A stretch of DNA of 15,547 nt. Origin: TMED69 sp964642505 (GTDB lineage Bacteria > Pseudomonadota > Gammaproteobacteria > Ga0077536). Shown here piece after piece: positions 15,138-15,547 of this stretch (the stretch's first letter is position 1; the number at the start of each line of letters is the position of its first letter). The position numbers and the translations under genes are program-made. The DNA lies in contig CAZXQY010000063.1 in assembly GCA_964642505.1 (NCBI GenBank), positions 1-15,547 of the forward strand, written 5' to 3'. The notes under the pieces were generated by a model. It searched no databases and was not told the DNA's origin. It saw nothing but the letters and a program-made list of their open reading frames with translations.

Positions 15138-15547
15138 ATGCCGTCTGCGACAACTAACACGGATACCCCAACCATCAGCGGTCTTCCCCGCTCGCTCGCT
15201 CGGGCACTTGAGGTTTATGCAGATAGATTGGACATCCCCGCGATTGTCGAGGCTTATGAGCTCGCGGATGAGGCACACGCCGGACAGACCCGTGCATCAG
15301 GAGAGCAATACATTAGCCACCCGATCGAGGTGGCCACGGTCCTCGCTGAGCTGAAGCTAGACAATGACTCTGTTATTGCTGGACTGATCCACGACGCGGT
15401 TGAGGATACAGCGATTTCTCTGGCAGACGTCGAGAATCGTTTTGGCAAGGGAGTCAGCACCATCGTTGATGGTATCACAAAGTTGGGAAGAGTGCGCTTT
15501 CGGTCTGCCAGTGAGCGACAAGTTGAGAACTACCGAAAAATGCTCCT
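15138..15547 (+). CDS. rel: Bifunctional (p)ppGpp synthetase/hydrolase, RelA/SpoT family (N-terminal part)
   Basis: The gene begins at ATG 15138 and runs off the window end; 136 codons are visible. They contain the start of the HD hydrolase domain of Rel/SpoT proteins: the TRASGEQYISHPIEVATVL block (51-69) with metal-ligand H61, the HD pair in LIHDAVEDT (83-91), FGKGVSTIVDGITKLGRV (102-119) and ERQVENYRKML (126-136). An intact HD motif and ED pair indicate that hydrolase activity is kept, so this is a long bifunctional Rel or SpoT rather than a synthetase-only RelA. It controls the stringent response in the cytoplasm. It is a housekeeping gene and probably marks the edge of the variable polysaccharide region. 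No good Shine-Dalgarno precedes it, though AAGAT lies just before the ATG. Confidence 0.93.
   Translation, partial: MPSATTNTDTPTISGLPRSLARALEVYADRLDIPAIVEAYELADEAHAGQTRASGEQYISHPIEVATVLAELKLDNDSVIAGLIHDAVEDTAISLADVENRFGKGVSTIVDGITKLGRVRFRSASERQVENYRKML

Noticed and set aside
1..15547. CRISPR array, tRNA or rRNA gene, transposase or phage attachment site
   Set aside because: No regularly spaced repeats, cloverleaf-like sequence, transposase motif or terminal inverted repeats were seen; the island has no visible mobility gene.

Overview
The window is a surface-polysaccharide (capsule, exopolysaccharide or O-antigen type) biosynthesis region of a Gram-negative-type bacterium with close to half G+C. 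It ends at the start of a housekeeping (p)ppGpp synthetase/hydrolase gene. The set of genes (initiating phosphoglycosyl transferase, chain-length regulator, glycosyltransferases, aminotransferases, heptose and nonulosonic-acid enzymes) supports this. The organism cannot be identified from the window. The Rel N-terminus looks to me like those of environmental phyla such as Gemmatimonadota, but that is a guess.

Layout: (1) 2-421, end of an aminoglycoside/choline-kinase-like phosphotransferase (+). (2) 608-1963, TIGR04372-type glycosyltransferase (+). (3) 2202-3728, a nucleotidyltransferase-PfkB kinase fusion with HldE domains in reverse order (-). (4) 4032-6579, DegT/DnrJ aminotransferase, phosphoglycosyl transferase and SAM methyltransferase (+, overlapping or nearly so). 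(5) 6653-9121, GT4 glycosyltransferase and Wzz-like chain-length regulator (-). (6) 9403-10620, CMP-nonulosonate synthetase fused to a KdsC-like phosphatase (+). (7) 10813-13056, an AT-rich divergent pair, SDR oxidoreductase (-) and a second DegT aminotransferase (+), with a probable gene remnant between them. (8) 13240-14750, NeuB-type synthase lacking the SAF domain, then GmhA sedoheptulose-7-phosphate isomerase (+). (9) 15138-end, Rel/SpoT (+, cut off).

How they fit: NeuB and NeuA-phosphatase would condense a six-carbon sugar (possibly phosphorylated) with PEP, remove any phosphate and activate the product with CMP. GmhA and the HldE-like fusion would make an activated heptose. The aminotransferases, SDR and methyltransferase would decorate sugars. 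The phosphoglycosyl transferase loads the first sugar on the lipid carrier, glycosyltransferases extend it, and the Wzz protein sets chain length. No flippase, polymerase, GmhB, HldD or NeuC is visible, so the pathway must extend outside the window. Frequent strand switching, long spacers and the AT-rich island point to a mosaic locus assembled by transfer.

The least ordinary points are: the reversed HldE-like fusion; the methyltransferase whose conserved N-terminus has no ATG/GTG/TTG start but has a strong Shine-Dalgarno placed for CTG; the SAF-less NeuB with a NeuA-HAD fusion; and the AT-rich cassette lying between neuA and neuB.
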